Source: Psychrobacter immobilis (GTDB lineage: Bacteria; Pseudomonadota; Gammaproteobacteria; Pseudomonadales; Moraxellaceae). Taken from it: a stretch of DNA of 64,000 bases. The notes beneath the pieces are model-generated. The model saw only the letters and a program-made list of their open reading frames with translations. It had not been told where the DNA came from and ran no database searches. Location: positions 117,469 through 181,468 of the forward strand of contig NZ_CAJHAD010000004.1 in the NCBI RefSeq assembly GCF_904846285.1. Direction: 5' to 3'. The stretch's first letter is position 1; each line of letters starts with the position of its first letter. Below, in pieces: positions 9,610 through 17,948 of the stretch. A program made the position numbers and the translations under genes.

Positions 9610-9827
9610 AAAAGCCTCTGTTGTTTATCGATCTAACGCTTCATTGTGTTGACGCTTATTGGTGTTCGCTGTAGCGTCTTACCGTAATAAACTGTTTACT
9701 CTAACGACGTATCATTAAATTCATTACGGCTAAGACGTCACCAAGCAAACACGCGTCTCAGTATTTGCTTGGTAACATTAGTTAGCTTGTTCTCAATTTG
9801 CTTCTTTTCGAATAACTAAGTTGCGAA

Positions 9828-10973
9828 TTACTGTGCTGGGGTATAAACAGGCTTACCTTCGCTATTTACCACCTCGTTCCATTTCGCTTTAAATAAAGCC
9901 ACGGCCGTATCAGAAAAAGGCACGTAATCGAGGCTCATCGCGTCATCATCGCCTTGGGTATAAGCCCAGTCAAAGAAGTTAAGGACGCCCGCCACTTGCT
10001 TGGCGTCTTTTGGTTGTTTATGGACTAAGATAAAGGTCGCAGCAGCGATAGGCCATGCTTGAGCTGTCTCAGAGTTAGTGATGACTTTATAAAAGCCTTC
10101 TTGCTTTGACCAATCGATGTCACCAGCGGCGGCGAACGTTTGCGCAGAGGGTTGAACGACATTGCCGGCAGCATTTTTCAGGGCAACGTGTGACATACCA
10201 TTTTGCTTAGCATAGGCGTATTCGACATAGCCGATAGAGTTTTTCATACGATTCACATAGCTTGAAACGCCTTCGTTACCTTTACCACCAGCACCAGTTG
10301 CCGAGGTTGGCCATTTCACGGTTTTGTCGACGCCAACATTGTCTTTCCAGTCGTTTGAGACTTTGGCTAAGTAATCGGTAAAGTTAAAGGTTGTGCCCGA
10401 ACCGTCTGAGCGGAATACCGTGGTAATGGCCGCGTCAGGAAGGGTTAAATCAGGATTCATGGCTGCGATGGCAGGGTCATTCCATTTGCTGATTTTGCCA
10501 AGATAGATGTCAGCTAGCATTTTTCCATCGAGCTTTAATTGACCAGGCGCAACGCCATCGATATTAACGACAGGAACCACGCCACCGATAACGGTTGGAA
10601 ATTGAATCAGACCGGCTTCCTCTAATTCAGCTGGGGTCATCGGTGCATCGGACGCCCCAAAATCAACGGTTTTTGCGACGATTTGTTTGATACCACCCGA
10701 TGAACCAATCGACTGATAATTCACTTGACCGCCTGTTGCTTTATTATAGGCATCTGACCATTTAGCATAGATAGGCTGCGGGAAAGAAGCGCCCGCGCCG
10801 GTAATGTTCATTGACACATTGTCTGTCGATTGAACGTTTGCGGTGTCGGTAGACGCGGTGGTTGATTGCGCCGAAGTAGCTGGCTCATTGCTTTCATTAC
10901 TATTGGGGGTTTGATTACAAGCAGCTAAGGTAAAGGTACTCGCGACTGCTAAAGCCATTAATGAATAACGCAT
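9828..10973 (-). CDS. pstS: Phosphate-binding protein PstS
   Basis: A 381-residue periplasmic binding protein that delivers phosphate to PstCA. The signal peptide ends in a lipobox, TLAAC (Cys19), so it is probably lipid-anchored, unlike soluble E. coli PstS. A Ser/Thr/Asn-rich linker of about 30 residues follows. The phosphate-binding signatures are GAGASFPQPIYAKW near residues 59-72, SIGSSGGIKQI near 87-97, and RSDGSGTTFNFTDYL near 188-202. It is the first gene of the pst operon. A Pho box on the minus strand (11132-11149) lies about 160 bp upstream of the start. Confidence 0.96.
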   Translation of the reverse strand: MRYSLMALAVASTFTLAACNQTPNSNESNEPATSAQSTTASTDTANVQSTDNVSMNITGAGASFPQPIYAKWSDAYNKATGGQVNYQSIGSSGGIKQIVAKTVDFGASDAPMTPAELEEAGLIQFPTVIGGVVPVVNIDGVAPGQLKLDGKMLADIYLGKISKWNDPAIAAMNPDLTLPDAAITTVFRSDGSGTTFNFTDYLAKVSNDWKDNVGVDKTVKWPTSATGAGGKGNEGVSSYVNRMKNSIGYVEYAYAKQNGMSHVALKNAAGNVVQPSAQTFAAAGDIDWSKQEGFYKVITNSETAQAWPIAAATFILVHKQPKDAKQVAGVLNFFDWAYTQGDDDAMSLDYVPFSDTAVALFKAKWNEVVNSEGKPVYTPAQ

Positions 10974-11053
10974 TATTTCTCCTAAAAAGTAATCAGATTT
11001 AAGTATGGGGCGTTTATGAATAACAATGTCGATGCCCAGTTTTTTAGTAATGT

Positions 11054-11079
11054 ATTGCTAACGATGTTTGGTTAGCAAT
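11054..11079 (-). other. Hairpin in the pstS 5' leader region
   Basis: A 9-bp perfect stem, ATTGCTAAC (11054-11062) with GTTAGCAAT (11071-11079), has an 8-base loop. It lies between the Pho box and the pstS start codon, so it would sit in the mRNA leader. No T-run follows. Its function is unknown. Confidence 0.45.
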
Positions 11080-11131
11080 GTTTTGCTGCAAAGACGCTCG
11101 GTGGTCAATGAGCATATTGTGCCGAGCAAAT

Positions 11132-11149
11132 ATGACAGTTTGATGAAAT
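11132..11149 (-). promoter_or_regulatory. Pho box for pstS (PhoB binding site)
   Basis: Read on the minus strand: ATTTCAT CAAA CTGTCAT, two 7-bp half sites with the 4-bp spacer of the PhoB consensus (CTGTCAT, 4 bp, CTGTCAT). The second half is perfect. The position and orientation fit activation of pstS. Confidence 0.85.
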
Positions 11150-11280
11150 AAGACATTTTTATGAAAAAAGTCGGTCAATTAAAGAAACAGCCCAATAGAG
11201 CGGTCATTTCAGCGGATTGCAGCTGATATCTAGAGCAAAATTCGTTATGATGAGCCGTTGGTTTTTTGGGGGAGTAAGGG

Positions 11281-11406
11281 TTTAAGGCTAAGTTTTTAAA
11301 TTGACATTTTTAAATTGCAATGATTAAAAAGCCCTGTTTGAAGCGTCGTATTTAAATTACAGTGTTTGAGGCGCAGTGTTTAAGGCAAAGCATTTAAAGT
11401 ATCGAG
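11281..11406 (+). repeat. 14-bp degenerate tandem repeat, nine units, upstream of phoB
   Basis: The stretch divides without gaps into nine consecutive 14-mers, nearly all beginning TTTAA or TTTGA (for example TTTAAGGCTAAGTT, TTTAAATTACAGTG, TTTGAGGCGCAGTG and TTTAAGGCAAAGCA). The array ends 5 bp before the phoB Pho box. It has no ORF. The origin could be slipped-strand amplification, and the function is unknown. Confidence 0.75.
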
Positions 11407-11411
11407 CTACT

Positions 11412-11429
11412 GTGTCATCAAACTGTCAT
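11412..11429 (+). promoter_or_regulatory. Pho box for phoBR (PhoB binding site)
   Basis: GTGTCAT CAAA CTGTCAT matches the two 7-bp half sites and 4-bp spacer of the PhoB consensus, with one mismatch. It lies 87 bp before the phoB ATG and fits positive autoregulation. The spacer CAAA is the same as in the pstS box. Confidence 0.88.
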
Positions 11430-11515
11430 AATTAAGCCGTTTAATGGGCAGGGGTTGATAAGTGCTTAGTATTTTTATTTTCTAATTTTTTGTCTTTCAA
11501 TAATGAGGCGATGGT

Positions 11516-12214
11516 ATGCGCAATGAGCAGATTTTGATTGTCGAAGATGAACCTGCAATTCGTGAGATGGTGGTAATGACGCTAGAGATGGCGGGCTTTG
11601 AGAGTTTACAAGCGGCTGACGTCGCAGAGGCGCATCAGCAAGTGGTTGACCACAGACCTGCTTTGATTTTGCTAGATTGGATGTTACCAGGCGATAAAAG
11701 CGGTATTGATTTTTGCCGCATGCTAAAAAGCGATGAGATGCTGGCTGAGATACCGGTGATTATGCTGACGGCTAAAAGTGAAGAGGATAGCAAGGTTCAT
11801 GGGCTTGATGCGGGCGCTGATGACTATATGACCAAACCTTTTTCAACGCGTGAATTAATCTCCAGAATCAAAGCAGTGTTGCGTCGTAGTCGTGCACTTA
11901 GTAGCGATAAGCTAATTGAAATAGGCAAGCTTAGTCTCGATCCTAAAAGCCAACGCATCACCGCTGATAATAAAGTCATTGATATCGGTCCGACAGAATA
12001 TCGATTGCTGGCATTTTTTATGAGTCATCCGGAGCGTGCTTATACGCGCACCCAGCTGCTAGATCAGGTCTGGGGCGGTAATGTCTATATCGAAGACCGC
12101 ACGATTGATGTGCATATCAGACGCTTGCGCAAATTATTACATCCTTATGATTGCAGTGCCTTGATTCAAACGGTTCGCGGTACCGGTTATCGGTTTTCTA
12201 GTCTGGTCGAATAA
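11516..12214 (+). CDS. phoB: Phosphate regulon response regulator PhoB
   Basis: A 232-residue OmpR-class response regulator. The receiver domain (about 1-125) has the acidic pocket E10/D11, the phosphoacceptor D54 (ILLDWMLPG), the conserved Thr in MLTAKSEE and Lys in MTKPFS. The C-terminal winged helix (about 130-230) contains RTIDVHIRRLRKLL and the terminal TVRGTGYRFS. Phosphorylated PhoB binds Pho boxes and activates phosphate-starvation genes; candidate sites are before pstS, phoB itself and phoX in this window. It is the first gene of phoBR. Confidence 0.96.
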   Translation: MRNEQILIVEDEPAIREMVVMTLEMAGFESLQAADVAEAHQQVVDHRPALILLDWMLPGDKSGIDFCRMLKSDEMLAEIPVIMLTAKSEEDSKVHGLDAGADDYMTKPFSTRELISRIKAVLRRSRALSSDKLIEIGKLSLDPKSQRITADNKVIDIGPTEYRLLAFFMSHPERAYTRTQLLDQVWGGNVYIEDRTIDVHIRRLRKLLHPYDCSALIQTVRGTGYRFSSLVE

Positions 12215-12276
12215 TGCTATCGATATTTAGAAAAATAGCCCATTATTTATAAGGCAGCGAAACAGCGGTAAGAACA

Positions 12277-12372
12277 ATCAGTACTAAGAGTCATAAATAT
12301 TTAAAATTATAAGAACTAAAAACCATAAGAACTAGGAACCATAAAAACTAAGAGTGATAATTGCTAAGCATC
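12277..12372 (+). repeat. 16-bp degenerate tandem repeat, six units, between phoB and phoR
   Basis: Six consecutive 16-mers: the best conserved are ATAAGAACTAAAAACC (12309-12324), ATAAGAACTAGGAACC (12325-12340) and ATAAAAACTAAGAGTG (12341-12356). More diverged units lie on either side (12277, 12293 and 12357). The array is noncoding, with stops in all plus frames, and occupies half of the 186-bp phoB-phoR spacer. Confidence 0.75.
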
Positions 12373-12400
12373 ATACTGTTAATAGAGAAGAGAGAAAAAC

Positions 12401-13471
12401 ATGATAACGCCTAGGGACATAGAACAAGAGGACATAGAGCAATACTCCACCGATCAGCTTAAAAAAATCAGAAGTGCCTTACGCGCACTGCGAGATGCAG
12501 TTATCTTGTTAAATGACGATGATGGTTTGGAGTGGTGGAATCAGGCCGCCGAAGATTTATTATTGCTGCAGTCAGCGGATCATGGCAAAAGTATTTTTGA
12601 TTTTATTAACGTCCCTGAGTTTCGGCAATACTATCAGACCATGGTGGCACCCAATGATGGTGTACATATGAAATCATGGCGCGACCCTAACCGTTATCTC
12701 AAGTGCGAGCTTACGCCTTTTGGCGATGAAAAACTGCTGATTATTTATGATGTGACCCGCTTACAACATCTAGAGCAAATGCGCCGCGACTTTGTTGCCA
12801 ATGTCTCTCATGAGCTACGAACGCCACTGACCGTCCTAATGGGCTATTTGGAGAATTTTTCAGATCAGGAAGATGTGCCGCGGCAATGGCGACGCGGGTT
12901 TGAGCTAATGACGCAGCAGACTGCGCGTATGAATAGAGTGGTCAATGACTTATTGCTATTGTCTCGAATTGAAATCGAAGAAACACATGAGCTGCATTAT
13001 ATTGATATGACTAAGCTGCTCACTCATGTCTATGATGACGCGCAGGCTTATAACCAAGAATATGGCCATACGCTGCATTTACAGATAGACACCTATGATG
13101 GTCTATATGGCTCGGAGATGTATCTAAACAGTGCTTTATCCAATCTGGTGATCAATGCCATCAAATATACGCTAAAAGCAGGCAATATCATCATTAGTTG
13201 GGCGAAAACTGCAGAAGGCTGTCGGTTTGCCGTCACCGATGATGGTATCGGTATTGCGCCGGAGCATGTCGCGCGGTTGACCGAGCGTTTTTATCGAGTG
13301 GACAGCGGACGTAGTCGTGCGACCGGTGGCACAGGGCTGGGGCTGGCGATTGTAAAACATGTATTATATCAATATGATACCACTCTGCAGATTGAATCGT
13401 CAGAAGGCAAAGGCTCAATATTTAGCGCCGTTTTCCCCGCCACTCATATTCGATCTGCTCCTATGGACTAA
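12401..13471 (+). CDS. phoR: Phosphate regulon sensor kinase PhoR, lacking membrane segments
   Basis: A 356-residue sensor histidine kinase. A PAS-like domain spans about residues 25-120. The HisKA helix carries the phosphoacceptor H137 (FVANVSHELRTPL). The HATPase domain has the N box (NLVINAIKY), G1 box (VTDDGIGIAP) and G2 box (GGTGLGLAIVKH). E. coli PhoR has an N-terminal membrane anchor of about 70 residues. Here no hydrophobic segment precedes the PAS region, so the protein looks soluble or is anchored through partners such as PhoU and PstB. The start is supported by GAAGAGAGAAAA before the ATG; no upstream in-frame extension exists because of stops. Confidence 0.92.
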   Translation: MITPRDIEQEDIEQYSTDQLKKIRSALRALRDAVILLNDDDGLEWWNQAAEDLLLLQSADHGKSIFDFINVPEFRQYYQTMVAPNDGVHMKSWRDPNRYLKCELTPFGDEKLLIIYDVTRLQHLEQMRRDFVANVSHELRTPLTVLMGYLENFSDQEDVPRQWRRGFELMTQQTARMNRVVNDLLLLSRIEIEETHELHYIDMTKLLTHVYDDAQAYNQEYGHTLHLQIDTYDGLYGSEMYLNSALSNLVINAIKYTLKAGNIIISWAKTAEGCRFAVTDDGIGIAPEHVARLTERFYRVDSGRSRATGGTGLGLAIVKHVLYQYDTTLQIESSEGKGSIFSAVFPATHIRSAPMD

Positions 13472-13521
13472 TATTAAACTCGTAGCCGTGAGCAGGATTT
13501 TTTAAAAACTACTGTCAATTA

Positions 13522-13747
13522 TTAGGGCGTGTCCTCAATGCATTTTGCAATGAATGATAGTGCAGGCCAAGTAAAGCATAGACTTAAAATTACGAGCCAA
13601 CTTCTCATAGCTGTTGCTTTTAGCTGCGTCCATAATCTATCGGTTAATGCTTGTCTAGTCATTTTTCTATATGCCTTATATCGTCTGAAATGTATGCTTT
13701 ATTTTAGAAGATATATGCAGTTTTTCGAGTTAGGGGCATGCCCTAAA
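13522..13747 (-). mobile_element. Internally deleted IS5-family element (MITE-like derivative)
   Basis: Imperfect terminal inverted repeats TTAGGGCGTGTCC (from 13522) and, reading inward from the right end, TTAGGGCATGCCC are present. On the minus strand the start of a transposase, MTRQALTDRLWTQLKAT, begins at the ATG ending at 13662. In another frame, the typical transposase C-terminus SYEKLARNFKSMLYLA continues to a TGA at 13535-13537. The central catalytic part is missing, so this is a 226-bp deletion derivative that cannot move by itself. Confidence 0.75.
13535..13662 (-). pseudogene. Transposase remnant (IS5 family), N- and C-terminal pieces joined out of frame
   Basis: The first 17 codons match the N-terminus of IS5-type transposases (RQALTDxLWxxL) and the last 25 match their C-terminal region (YxxLARNFKSMLYLAC). 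The roughly 80% between, including the DDE residues, is lost. The junction near AAAGCAACAGC also shifts the frame. Confidence 0.7.
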
Positions 13748-13987
13748 GACCAATGCGATTTTTGACGTTCGAGAATGTACGATTTTGCAGTGTTCTCTTA
13801 GTTTCTAGTTATACGCAAACTAATAATCAAATCAAGAATAAAGAAACAAACGCTATAATAAGCAACAAAAACTGATAAGAGAGTGTGGCATAAACTCCGT
13901 TACACTATGATGGACAACCTATTGAGTTTAGTATAAGTTTTTTTAACATCAGTCTTTAAATTTACAAAAAACCATTAAGGATAGATT

Positions 13988-15115
13988 ATGCATATCACTG
14001 CAAATTTTGACGCAGGTAATATTGACGTTATTAGTCTAGAAGATAAAAAAGATATTCAATTGGCAATTCGCCCAGACGTTGGTGAAGAGTTTTTCCAGTG
14101 GTTTAACTTTCGTCTATCAGGTGAGATTGGCGAACAATATGTGCTCAATATTGTCAATGCAGGGCAGGCGTCCTATCTTGAAGGTTGGGAGGATTATCAA
14201 GCGGTTGCGTCTTATGATCGGGAGTATTGGTTCCGCTTGCCGACCTCTTATAAAGATGGCAAGTTAACCATAGTGGCAGAGCTTGAATGCGCCACCATTC
14301 AAATTGCGTATTTTGCCCCTTACAGTTATGAGCGTCATCAAGACTTATTGGCAGCTGTACAAACGCACCCATTGGTGACACTAGAGCATTTAGGCGAAAC
14401 CCTTGATAAGCGCGATTTAACCTTAGTGAAAGTTGGTGATGGCGATGCTAAGAAGCGCAATATTTGGATCACGGCGCGTCAGCATCCAGGTGAAACAATG
14501 GCGGAGTGGCTAGTTGAGGGGTTGTTATATAGCCTACTAAATAGTGACAATGCCACGGCTAAGCTGTTATTAGATAAAGCGAATATCTATATTGTGCCGA
14601 ATATGAACCCTGATGGTAGTGTGCGCGGACATCTGCGTACTAACGCCGTAGGCACTAACTTAAACCGCGAATGGTTGAATCCAAGCTTAGAGAAAAGCCC
14701 TGAGGTATTCCATGTCATCAATAAAATGGAAGAAACAGGCGTTGATCTATTTTATGATATGCACGGTGATGAAGCGCTGCCTTATGTGTTCTTAGCGGGC
14801 TCACAAGGAACGCCAAGTTATAATGACCGTCTTGCAGGTCTACGTGATAAATTTTCAGACGTCTTAAAATTAGCTAGTGCCGATTTTCAGTCTGAATTTG
14901 GTTATGACGTTGATGCGCCGGGCACCGCGAACATGACCATCGCCACCCACTGGGTGGCTGAACGTTTTGATTGCTTGGCCAATACTTTAGAGATGCCATT
15001 TAAAGACAATGCCAATCTTCCGTTTGAGGATACAGGCTGGTCACCAGAGCGTTCAATTAAGCTCGGCGAGGCCTCGTTAGTTGCGATGTTGGCGGTCGTG
15101 GATGAGTTGCGTTAG
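13988..15115 (+). CDS. M14-family zinc carboxypeptidase (cytosolic-carboxypeptidase-like)
   Basis: A 375-residue zinc peptidase. An N-terminal beta-sandwich domain (about residues 1-125) is typical of the CCP/Nna1-like M14 subfamily. The zinc ligands are H166 and E169 (ARQHPGETMAEW), with the third His in YDMHGDE near residue 258. The substrate-binding residues are in NMNPDGSVRGHLRTN and NLNREW. The general-base Glu is in TLEMPFKD near residue 335. No signal peptide is present, so it is cytoplasmic. Bacterial relatives act on peptide or peptidoglycan-derived C-terminal residues, but the actual substrate is unknown. The gene stands alone, with a downstream terminator. Confidence 0.88.
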   Translation: MHITANFDAGNIDVISLEDKKDIQLAIRPDVGEEFFQWFNFRLSGEIGEQYVLNIVNAGQASYLEGWEDYQAVASYDREYWFRLPTSYKDGKLTIVAELECATIQIAYFAPYSYERHQDLLAAVQTHPLVTLEHLGETLDKRDLTLVKVGDGDAKKRNIWITARQHPGETMAEWLVEGLLYSLLNSDNATAKLLLDKANIYIVPNMNPDGSVRGHLRTNAVGTNLNREWLNPSLEKSPEVFHVINKMEETGVDLFYDMHGDEALPYVFLAGSQGTPSYNDRLAGLRDKFSDVLKLASADFQSEFGYDVDAPGTANMTIATHWVAERFDCLANTLEMPFKDNANLPFEDTGWSPERSIKLGEASLVAMLAVVDELR

Positions 15116-15191
15116 TGAATGATTGAAAGCAATATCAAGATTCAAGTGAAAATAATCATAGATATCGTTTTTGATAAAATATTAACCATTT

Positions 15192-15224
15192 AAAAATAGC
15201 GCCCATTCTAGGCGCTATTTTTGT
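15192..15224 (+). terminator. Terminator of the M14 peptidase gene
   Basis: A perfect 12-bp stem, AAAAATAGCGCC (15192-15203) with GGCGCTATTTTT (15211-15222), has a 7-base loop and trailing T residues. It is nearly symmetrical, so it could also act on minus-strand transcripts. Confidence 0.9.
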
Positions 15225-15299
15225 TTCTCGTAATAAAGACAATAATCAATGACTGGTAGACATCATCTCTCATTAAGATTAGGTCTTAACTATATATGG

Positions 15300-16232
15300 T
15301 TACCATTTATAGTTGGTTTTGATCTGTGTTTCTAAAAACTTAGTTGCAACGCTATTATAAAGATCGCAATCTACTACACCTTTAGTGAAGTCAGTATCAG
15401 AGTCTTCTTGTACATCTTTTTGATAATAATAAGCATTATAAACTAAACCATTATATTGAACTGCTGCCTCGATTTCACCATTTTCATCGGTATATCTGAC
15501 CGCTGTCAGCTCATTATTACGACCGACTTTTTCGTTGATTATATTAGTTACAGTATTATGTTTTCTTTGTTCATCAAGCCATTCGTTAATAGTAATATCT
15601 TCTCTAGAGGCTAAATCATAAAAAGTATAGTATGACTGAGAAGGTGTTTCTTGTAAGATATAACACTGCGAACCTGTAGGGAAAGCAACATTGCTTTGGA
15701 AGCCATCGTAACTTAAATCAGTATTAATACCAGTTTTTGCGTTGACAGCTAACTTTTTAACGCCGCTGAGATCTAACGTCTTGATATCATAAACTGCATC
15801 TATGGAGCGGTTATCGGTCTGAATTTTTAACTTAAAGGTGTCGCTATCAATAAAATTAACCTTATAGAATGAGTTGTCAAATCCATCTTTGACTTTTGCG
15901 AATGTCTTATCAGCGACGTAGTAGTCATGATGGCCTTCTTCATCGCCTATGCTAATTTGATAAGCATTATCAGAGCTGCCAACTACAGTAGAGGTGGTAC
16001 GAGTCAAACCGTTGTTATTAATCTTAAATGTGATTTTACCCCAACCCTTTTTGTATAAACCATTTGAAACATCAGTAAACGAATCAAATGCTGTGTAGTT
16101 CAGCTCGTTATTAACTATGGGGCCAGTATTATTATCAGTAATGATGGTTGAGTCTGAATCATCACTTCCGCAGCCTGTTACTATTAAGGTGCTTGCTAAT
16201 AAAATGCCTGTGTATAGCTTACTGACTTTCAT
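15300..16232 (-). CDS. Putative lipoprotein of unknown function
   Basis: A 310-residue protein with a lipoprotein signal: MKVSKLYTGILLASTLI then lipobox VTGC (Cys21), followed by an acidic Asp/Ser/Thr linker. The mature region is rich in Asp, Asn, Tyr and Thr, with alternating short hydrophobic strands, suggesting an extracytoplasmic beta-rich fold. Two Cys residues (SQCYI near 204, VVDCDLY near 292) may pair. I do not recognise a domain. It resembles the lipoprotein at 3398-4099 in general composition only. The ATG at 16232 is preceded by a weak AGGTAAAG Shine-Dalgarno. Confidence 0.7.
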   Translation of the reverse strand: MKVSKLYTGILLASTLIVTGCGSDDSDSTIITDNNTGPIVNNELNYTAFDSFTDVSNGLYKKGWGKITFKINNNGLTRTTSTVVGSSDNAYQISIGDEEGHHDYYVADKTFAKVKDGFDNSFYKVNFIDSDTFKLKIQTDNRSIDAVYDIKTLDLSGVKKLAVNAKTGINTDLSYDGFQSNVAFPTGSQCYILQETPSQSYYTFYDLASREDITINEWLDEQRKHNTVTNIINEKVGRNNELTAVRYTDENGEIEAAVQYNGLVYNAYYYQKDVQEDSDTDFTKGVVDCDLYNSVATKFLETQIKTNYKW

Positions 16233-16455
16233 ATCTTTACCTATTGTTGATTCCTAGTAAGAAACGTAATAATAGGGAAAACTTTTTTAAATTGCAAAAC
16301 AAAAATTCAGTATTAACACTGTTGCTATAGTAATGCGCTATTCTTAATAATAGACAGTATCTATATTGTCATGCCTAAAAAATATTAACACAGCCAAAAT
16401 TTAATCATTAAATTAAGTGATATTTAAGAGCTTATCTTCATACGGATTTTAATGA
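16233..16455. other. Spacer upstream of the lipoprotein gene
   Basis: AT-rich sequence that should contain the minus-strand promoter of the lipoprotein gene. I see no repeat or RNA structure. Confidence 0.4.
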
Positions 16456-16560
16456 ATGGTAGGTTATTTAAAAGATGCAATTGAAAATGCCCAAGCTATT
16501 GTTAATGATAACAATATCAGAACAAAAGGTATTTTGTTAAATGAAAAAACTGGCCTATGA
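16456..16560 (+). CDS. Possible 34-residue small ORF
   Basis: ATG at 16456 to TGA at 16560. The predicted peptide MVGYLKDAIENAQAIVND continues to ...GILLNEKTGL and has a protein-like, amphipathic-helix composition. There is no clear Shine-Dalgarno, and the last codons overlap a hairpin. It may be the tail of a lost gene rather than a live one. Confidence 0.25.
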   Translation: MVGYLKDAIENAQAIVNDNNIRTKGILLNEKTGL

Positions 16561-16571
16561 GACCAGTTTTT
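16545..16571. terminator. Terminator between lipoprotein and oxidase genes
   Basis: A perfect 9-bp stem, AAAAACTGG (16545-16553) with CCAGTTTTT (16563-16571), has a 9-base loop. It lies 68 bp past the stop of the minus-strand oxidase gene and can end its transcript. Confidence 0.8.
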
Positions 16572-16638
16572 GATGGCTAAATGTCAAATATTTAAACGAG
16601 TAGGCTACTAAGTTTATAGGGTGCTCACTTTAAGCGTA

Positions 16639-17673
16639 TCAGCCTTGAAAAGTACCGTATTCTTCATTTTGACCGACGATTTCAATATAGTCAGGATTCA
16701 AATCAGACAACTTTGCTGCACCTGTCAAAAGCATGGTCGACTTGAGGTCATTACTTAAGAAGTTAATGACTGACTCAACGCCCTGCGCGCCGCCCAATCC
16801 TAAACCATATAGCATCGGACGACCGACTGCTACGGCATCTGCACCCATCGCGATAGCACGAATAACATCAATACCTCGGCGAATACCACCATCTAAAATA
16901 ACTGGAACACGTTTATTGACCGCTTTAACGATAGGCGGTAGTGCTGTGATACTGGCATGCACGCCATCGATTTGACGACCACCGTGGTTAGAAACCTGAA
17001 TAGCATTAGCGCCAGCACGAATAAATCTATCGGCATCATCAGGACGCAAAACACCTTTCACGATCACAGGTAATCCTGTCAGCTTCTTAATAAATTGAAT
17101 GTCAGCCGTAGTCAAAGATGTCTTTTGATCAAAGAAGTTACCAAAGCCCCCTTTTTTAGGATCATGATTACCAAAGTTGCGGTCAGGACGGAAAGGGCTA
17201 CCCATGGCTTTAAAGGCATCCGGCTGTCCTGGACCTAGTGCATCAGCTGTCAAAATAATAGCGCTGTAGCCTGCCTCTTTAGCACGAGTAACGAGTGAGC
17301 GCGTGACTTGTAAATCATTATTCCAATAGAGCTGAAACCATTTTGGCCCCGTCGTTGCTTTGGCAATTTCTTCGAGCGTTGCATTAGATGCGCCCGATGA
17401 GCAATATAATGTGTTGGCAAGACCAGCACCGCGTGCGGTATCTTTTTTACCTTGGTCATGAACCATGGCGTGCGCGCCCATAGGAGCGACCATGATAGGC
17501 GACTGCATCTTTAAGCCTAGCAGTTGCGTAGAGATATCGATGTTGTCTTTGGTCAAGCCGGCCAAACGTTTGGCAGCAATATGGTAATCGGTAAAAGCGC
17601 GGCGGTTTTCGCGTAGCGTCCACTCGTCACCAGCGCCGCCCGATACAAACTCATAGCCCGCTTTTGGAATCAC
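16639..17673 (-). CDS. FMN-dependent alpha-hydroxy-acid oxidase (lactate oxidase-like), N-terminus uncertain
   Basis: A TIM-barrel flavoenzyme that oxidises 2-hydroxy acids such as L-lactate with oxygen. Seen are AGAGDEWT-type FMN region GGAGDEWTLRENRRAF, the substrate motif QLYWNNDLQ, the catalytic Lys in VIVKGVL, and the catalytic His-Arg in VSNHGGRQIDG. The phosphate-binding LDGGIRRGIDVIRA and GADAVAVGRP come last. The GTG at 17673 lacks a Shine-Dalgarno and drops about 14 residues that look homologous (in-frame ISLDRPEVEACGV lies just upstream). An ATG at 17731 would restore a normal start if one A of the run complementary to 17713-17717 were absent. A frameshift or sequencing slip is therefore suspected. 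Confidence 0.8.
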   Translation of the reverse strand: MIPKAGYEFVSGGAGDEWTLRENRRAFTDYHIAAKRLAGLTKDNIDISTQLLGLKMQSPIMVAPMGAHAMVHDQGKKDTARGAGLANTLYCSSGASNATLEEIAKATTGPKWFQLYWNNDLQVTRSLVTRAKEAGYSAIILTADALGPGQPDAFKAMGSPFRPDRNFGNHDPKKGGFGNFFDQKTSLTTADIQFIKKLTGLPVIVKGVLRPDDADRFIRAGANAIQVSNHGGRQIDGVHASITALPPIVKAVNKRVPVILDGGIRRGIDVIRAIAMGADAVAVGRPMLYGLGLGGAQGVESVINFLSNDLKSTMLLTGAAKLSDLNPDYIEIVGQNEEYGTFQG

Positions 17674-17948
17674 GCCGCATGCTTCGACTTCTGGGCGGTC
17701 TAGGCTAATCGCTTTTTAGTGAGTACGTCATTAACTGTTGGGGTACAAACAGCCTTTATTTTGAGCTTTGTCCTAGCAATTTGTGGACTGATTATGGCGT
17801 TTTTTTATTAAGTCATCAAAAGCTGATTGAAGTATGCTCAATTGTTCTCAAATTAAGAACTGTGTTTTGCTGTTATCTCTGTTTATAAGATTATTTATCA
17901 CTGCATATAGTAATACTATAAGTTCAATTAAAAGATAGGAGTAGGACG

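Noticed and set aside
13529..13765. A 78-residue plus-strand ORF as a gene
   Set aside because: It lies across the deleted IS element; the minus strand carries recognisable transposase tips, so the plus-strand frame is a shadow.
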